From Brachionus koreanus (lineage: Eukaryota; Rotifera; Eurotatoria; Ploima; Brachionidae), in the NCBI GenBank assembly GCA_016987375.1, contig PJRA01000263.1, positions 1,708,417-1,772,416 on the forward strand: a DNA stretch of 64,000 bases. The letters are read 5' to 3'. The translations under genes and the position numbers were made by a program. Under the pieces are notes generated by a model. It was not told where the DNA came from, did not search any database, and was given only the letters and a program-made list of their open reading frames with translations. Positions 59,570 through 64,000 of the stretch are shown piece after piece (positions within the stretch are counted from its first letter, which is position 1; every line of letters begins with the position of its first letter).

Positions 59570-59809
59570 ACAAAGTTATTGAAAAAATTAGATTTTTGAG
59601 AGTTGCTTGCGTTTCGGTTCAATGATTGAGTCCGAGACCCTATCAAGCCTATATGTTCATGGTATCAAAATCTAGAGAAATGAATTTAGAAAATTCCTAT
59701 CGGATTAGAATTTTTAATTAGTTTTTTTTGGAAATAAAGTTAAATGAATAAAATAATTAAGCCGAAACGCAAGCAACTCTCAAAAATCTAATTTTTTCAA
59801 TAACTTTGT
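59570..59809. repeat. 240-bp foldback with 48-nt perfectly matching inverted arms
   Basis: The left arm (59570-59617) runs from ACAAAGTTATTGAAAAAATT to TTGCTTGCGTTTCGG. The right arm (59762-59809) is its exact reverse complement by eye. The 144-nt loop is A/T-rich. Directly upstream (59515-59545) lies a TTTTTAGCCTAACGATTATT tag that also occurs inverted at about 32470-32520. Confidence 0.85.
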
Positions 59810-60799
59810 ACAACATTTGTTTTTTTGTGCTATTTTTAATATAATCAAATATCTATATTTTTTCACCAGAATATATTTTTATTTCTATAACCAGATTACT
59901 TAAAACTTTAAAAAAATACACATATATTTTTTTTAGGCTACTAAAAAAATTATTTAATTTTCGTATTCTTCAAGAAATTTGTAAAAGAAAACTTTTTTCC
60001 AGGAAAAAAAATATCCATATCTCTCTTATTGAATTAAAATGTATGAAAATGAATATAAAAAAAACAACAAAATTTTTTTCTCAGAAAATTTAAAAGCATT
60101 CAGAATCAGTTTGAATAATATTTTTAGGCAAAATTTTGAATTTTTTTTGGAATTTAAGTAAAATTGGATTAAGTGCTGGATTAAGAAATTTTATAATAAT
60201 TGCCAAAAAAAAACAAATTTTTTAGTTCTTAATTTATGTAAGCAAAGATCAGCATTTAATTTTCGATCTGCTTTTCGTCTATTTATAAAATGTTTTGTTG
60301 TAATTAAACGAATGAATTTTGAATAAGCTCGAAATATAATGTCGACATATTTTCTTATAAATAAATAACAACACGAGTAATAACAATAATCGAGGCAAAA
60401 GCATTCACAGTCATTAGATAAAGATTGTCATTAGTTATAGAATAATTTTATCATTTTCATCTAATTCGATTCCTGATTCAATAATTAAATTCTTGAATTG
60501 AAATTTAATTTCAGTTTTTTTCAATCATTTAAGTTATTTTATGTGATTTTCTATTTTTGATTTTAGTTAATTGTGTTTTTTTTCTCCATCATATATTTAA
60601 TGTTTTTATTTATCTTACCTCTTATTTGTCTTCATTATCTCAAAGTCAAACCTTTTGTCTTTTATTTGATCATGGATTTTTGTGCATTGCGCTACCATAG
60701 AAGAATATTTGGTAGATATCTTGGCAGAATAGCTGACAGTAGCTTATATTATTAATTTTATAAAAACTATTTAAGAAGCATATTTTCATACTAGTCAAA

Positions 60800-60915
60800 T
60801 CACATTAAGCCATTACCTATAACATTGTAAACTTCCGAATGACTAGCACAACAAATGATCCTAGTCCGATACCAACTCACTGATTTGCTCGGACCAACAC
60901 CTTAATTGGGATAGT
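60800..60915 (-). repeat. possible tRNA-derived SINE fragment
   Basis: Read on the minus strand, the GC-richer stretch has a tRNA-like run, AATCAGTGAGTTGGTATCGG then ACTAGGATC, resembling a D-arm with A-box followed by an anticodon stem. A convincing B-box (GGTTCGANNCC) is missing; the best candidate, GTCATTCGGAA, is weak. It cannot form a full tRNA cloverleaf as read, so it is listed only as a tentative SINE head. Confidence 0.2.
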
Positions 60916-61196
60916 GAATTTTGGAAAAAAATATGCTTTTGTAATTAAATAAACTAAAAATCCTTTTTTGAAATTAATTTTAGATGATAATTTTTATGTC
61001 ATCAACTAAAATTTGCTTCATTTAAAGTTTTCCTATGTATTTATAAAATTATCTAGTTGTAAATGTTTCTTAAAATATTTTCCAGCTTATATTCAGTTTT
61101 AATATTTTATTAAAAAAAATTTTTAAAATTTATTGGAAAGTTTTATAAAAATTTGCAATAAAAATATAATCGTATAAAAATTAATTTAGAAATAAA

Positions 61197-63218
61197 TTAG
61201 TAAAAATTTAATTTTTGTATAGAGACAATTTCTTCCAGTTTTTTCCATTTTGAAAACGATTTCATAATATTTACGGGAAAATTGAATTTTACAGATTTAA
61301 TGTCTATCATGTACAAAGGTAATGATTTTTTTCTAATATCGACAGTTCGTCCCAGATCTCTCTGACACGACTTTGTAGCACAATAAATTATTTTCTTTTC
61401 ACTGTCAACTTTTGACAATTTCATAATAAAATTTTCACATATGCAGTAAAAGCTAGGTTCTCTATATCTAAGATTCCTGCCATTAAACAAAAAGAGACCA
61501 CAATCTCTACAATTAACGTCCACTTTACTTGAACAAATTTTTAAATTTAATTTATCAGAATAACTAACACTCAATTTTCTATTTACTAATTGTAAAATTT
61601 CCATTCGTTTAGATTCGAATGCTTCTTTAAATTCCTCTTCTTTCATTCTATGCAGCAATTCAATTGCCTCATTCATTCTTTTTTCTTTCATTCTATTTTC
61701 TATTTCTCTCATCAGATTGAGCGATTCTTTGGCCGTGATCAAGAGACACTGGCCATTTAATGCCCGGGACCTTCCTCGACTTTGAACAGTTCCAATTTCA
61801 TTTGATACAAATTCATATCTTATGACATAATTACACTTAGGTACATCTAAACCTTCTTGTGCAATGTCTGTAGAAACCAATACATTGAATTTGCCTCTTA
61901 GAAATTCATCTAAAACATCTTTTTGTTGATTTTCATTCATTGAAATTTCATCAACGTTTCCCAAACCAACTAGACTTTTGCAAGAAATTCCCTTCTGATT
62001 TAATGCCTTTACGTCATTTAAAAATTGAGTCAAAGCTTTGGTGTGATTTCGAGTTCGCACTAATACAAGACCTCTCGAATTAGTTGAATGATATTTTAGG
62101 ATATTGCTTATCAAAGAAATCAATTTAGGATTTACAAAATTTTTAAATTCAACTGATTTTAGAAAATCGTTGGTCACCGATTCACATGAAGCTTTAACGT
62201 TAGTTGGCTCATCAACTTTCGAATTTTTGATGAAGCAACTTAATTTTTCTATGCAGAACTCAACTGGAAAATCTTCGCATCGTTGATAAAAAAGGTTTAA
62301 TTCTTTTAAATATTTGATCACTATAATTAAATCATGGTTATTTTCAATTGAAGCTTTTTCTTCTGTGTCATGAATAAATTTGTCGAATTCAGGACGACCA
62401 AGCTTAATGATACTATCTTTGATTTTAACTAAACTTGCCAATTTAAAACAAACTGATTTAATATTTAATTTAAGCTCATTAATTTCTTCATTAGAATCAA
62501 TTGGTATGATGATATCATTTAAAGGTGTTGGAATATTTTTGTTCAAATCATCAATATCTTCCTGGTTTGTTAAGTTTGATATAAATTCAGAATCCAAATT
62601 GGCGCACAAATTAATCAAATGATTGCATGCTGAATTTGACTTACCGACACCAAGAGATGCTGTTAGACCTACAATCAACGGCTTTTTCTTTAATTCTTCA
62701 AAACTTTTATAATAAATTTTCATTATCTCATTGTAGGGATGAGAGTCGTAAGTATGATGACACTCATCAAAAAACAAAATAGAAATTTGTTCCAGTGTGA
62801 TCTTAGTTTCGTTTAAGAAATTGATCAATTTTTGGGGAGTAAGAAAAAAAATTTTTTTGTCAGAATCAAAATGTGATAAAATTTTGGCAGAATTAAAATT
62901 TTCAGTTATTTCGATTACGTCTTCTTTTTTAAAAGATTTCTCAAAAACTAAGCACTGCTGATGAACTAAATTTCTTGTTGGGACAATAAAAATCACTTTA
63001 AAATTATTCAATTTATTTTCTTGTTGGTATTTTTCATACCAATAGCGAGTAATCAATGCTGATATTACAGTTTTTCCACTTCCTGTTCGAACACATATTA
63101 TGTTATTTCTGTTCAAACAGCTATTCAAGGCCAAAGATAGTTGAAATTTATAGGGCTTAAAACCAGTTGAAAATTGCGTTCCTAAAATATCTACCGCTTG
63201 TTGTTCAATTTTTGACAT
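61197..63218 (-). CDS. RIG-I-like receptor helicase without CARDs (LGP2-like), intronless
   Basis: One open frame of 673 residues; human LGP2 has 678. The DExD/H helicase motifs are in order: FKPYKFQ (about 20-26), Walker A VRTGSGKT (43-50), DECHH (151-155), LTASLG (185-190), STDIAQEGLDVP (449-460) and QSRGRSRA (479-486). The long helical insertion between the two RecA lobes is that of RIG-I/MDA5/LGP2 and Dicer helicases. A C-terminal regulatory-type domain follows with the zinc ligands CRDC (570 and 573) and CATKSC (613 and 618). No CARD precedes the helicase and no RNase III, PAZ or CARD exon is visible nearby. Family members sense double-stranded RNA in the cytosol. Lack of introns stands out next to intron-rich neighbours and could reflect retroposition or lineage-specific expansion. 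Confidence 0.92.
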   Translation of the reverse strand: MSKIEQQAVDILGTQFSTGFKPYKFQLSLALNSCLNRNNIICVRTGSGKTVISALITRYWYEKYQQENKLNNFKVIFIVPTRNLVHQQCLVFEKSFKKEDVIEITENFNSAKILSHFDSDKKIFFLTPQKLINFLNETKITLEQISILFFDECHHTYDSHPYNEIMKIYYKSFEELKKKPLIVGLTASLGVGKSNSACNHLINLCANLDSEFISNLTNQEDIDDLNKNIPTPLNDIIIPIDSNEEINELKLNIKSVCFKLASLVKIKDSIIKLGRPEFDKFIHDTEEKASIENNHDLIIVIKYLKELNLFYQRCEDFPVEFCIEKLSCFIKNSKVDEPTNVKASCESVTNDFLKSVEFKNFVNPKLISLISNILKYHSTNSRGLVLVRTRNHTKALTQFLNDVKALNQKGISCKSLVGLGNVDEISMNENQQKDVLDEFLRGKFNVLVSTDIAQEGLDVPKCNYVIRYEFVSNEIGTVQSRGRSRALNGQCLLITAKESLNLMREIENRMKEKRMNEAIELLHRMKEEEFKEAFESKRMEILQLVNRKLSVSYSDKLNLKICSSKVDVNCRDCGLFLFNGRNLRYREPSFYCICENFIMKLSKVDSEKKIIYCATKSCQRDLGRTVDIRKKSLPLYMIDIKSVKFNFPVNIMKSFSKWKKLEEIVSIQKLNFY

Positions 63219-64000
63219 ACTAAATTTTTTTTGAATTTATCTAAAAAAAATATTTCTAAATTGTTGAAAAAAATATTAAACGAGTAAATTATGTGTATAA
63301 AATATTTAAAAAAAAACGTTACATTTTATCTTAAATTTATTTGAATAATCTATAATTATTTTTAATTTTAATCTAAATAATTTTTGGAAAATAATCCTAA
63401 TAAATAAAAGATACTAAAAGTATGATGTTTTATCTCCATAACTTGAGATTCTTTTAATATTATTATTATTATTTTAATAATCTACAGTTAAAAAATTTGA
63501 AACAAAAATAAAATTTATTTTTAAATGTTTTGCTTGTTTTCATCAGCTTTCAACTATAAATTAGTAATGAGAATTTTCTAATTCTCTTTATTATTCTAGA
63601 AAAGCATTTTTTTTAATCACATTATGTTATGTATATTTTCATTTCTTTCAAAAATATTTTTAAATTTTTAGTCAAGAATTTTTGCCAAAGAGAAAAAAAA
63701 AACTTGCCAAATCTATTTATCTAATTTTTGAGTTGAAATTGGTAAAATACGTCTCTAATTTTTATTTTTTGTAGGAAGCAAGAAAAAAAAATTTTTGTAT
63801 CCAAGGGTCAAAACCAATATTTTCTAAATTGAAATTTCAAAAAGAACGAAAAAACAAAACTGTCAATATATATTTTTATTTTCATTTAACGAAATAAATA
63901 ATTCATTATTTCAAAATTATTACAAAAATTAAAAAGAAAAGCTTTAGATTAATTATCTAAGAGGCTCAATAGCTTATAAATGGTAATCGATTCCATACTG
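63219..64000. other. terminal spacer
   Basis: A/T-rich sequence with no gene. At about 63455-63492 a TATTATTATTATTATTTTAA stretch abuts AATCTACAGTTAA. This resembles, inverted, the end of the LINE 3' tail seen at 32028-32070, so a very short LINE 3' remnant on the minus strand is possible. Confidence 0.45.

Larger units (their letters stand above)
59084..61196. other. 2.1-kb spacer
   Basis: It contains a perfect-armed foldback (59570-59809), a sequence tag shared with 32470-32520 (59515-59545) and a possible tRNA-derived element (60800-60915). The 60-residue plus frame 60573-60755 is hydrophobic with no match and is not called. Confidence 0.55.

Noticed and set aside
62104..62622. Plus-strand frames over the RIG-I-like gene
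   Set aside because: They are shadows of the conserved helicase reading frame.

Overview
The window is a stretch of a very AT-rich animal nuclear genome. The evidence is 12 interrupted genes with canonical GT-AG introns, mostly 46-60 nt long, animal and cilia genes (SPEF1, AXDND1, a RIG-I-like receptor, a matrix metalloproteinase, alkaline phosphatases), and LINE and mariner-type transposon remains. The style (tiny introns, CR1/Jockey-type LINEs ending in TAA repeats, very low GC) fits a monogonont rotifer such as Brachionus. That placement is inference; no marker gene proves it. All gene models below were spliced by hand so that phases agree at every junction.

Layout: 1-345 is a LINE 3' end. 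FAM136A and GET1 follow in tandem (0.8-2.0 kb). After a 2 kb spacer with a GC-rich foldback element comes a KCTD-type BTB gene (4.1-5.0 kb, minus), then a 7.9 kb gene desert holding a MITE copy and a dead mariner piece. NHLRC2 (minus, 12.9-15.0 kb), USP14 (plus, intronless, 17.8-19.3 kb) and TMEM129 (plus, two exons) follow. Two tandem tissue-nonspecific-type alkaline phosphatase genes (22.5-24.4 and 27.6-30.8 kb) flank a 3.2 kb nest of LINE and DDE-transposase remains. From 31.4 to 32.5 kb are more LINE pieces around a 161-base assembly gap. A secreted matrix metalloproteinase with a very basic hinge lies at 32.8-34.7 kb (minus).

The 34.7-43.5 kb region has no intact recognised gene but is rich in young inverted repeats, a broken RING-finger gene and another unrecognised broken coding region. 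Then come an aquaglyceroporin (43.5-44.5 kb, plus), the 14-exon axonemal gene AXDND1 (45.5-51.9 kb, minus) and SPEF1 (52.4-53.3 kb, plus). AXDND1 and SPEF1 are head to head across a 453-bp promoter with two RFX/X-box-like sites. GNL3 (nucleostemin, 54.3-58.0 kb, minus) and R3HCC1L-like (58.2-59.1 kb, plus) form a second head-to-head pair only 222 bp apart. The last gene is an intronless CARD-less RIG-I/LGP2-type helicase (61.2-63.2 kb, minus).

Functional links: AXDND1 and SPEF1 are both axoneme proteins and probably share ciliary regulation. The other genes are ordinary cell-biology genes: GET1 in tail-anchored protein insertion, TMEM129 in ER-associated degradation, USP14 on the proteasome, FAM136A in mitochondria. 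No operons, CRISPR arrays, rRNA or convincing tRNA genes were seen.
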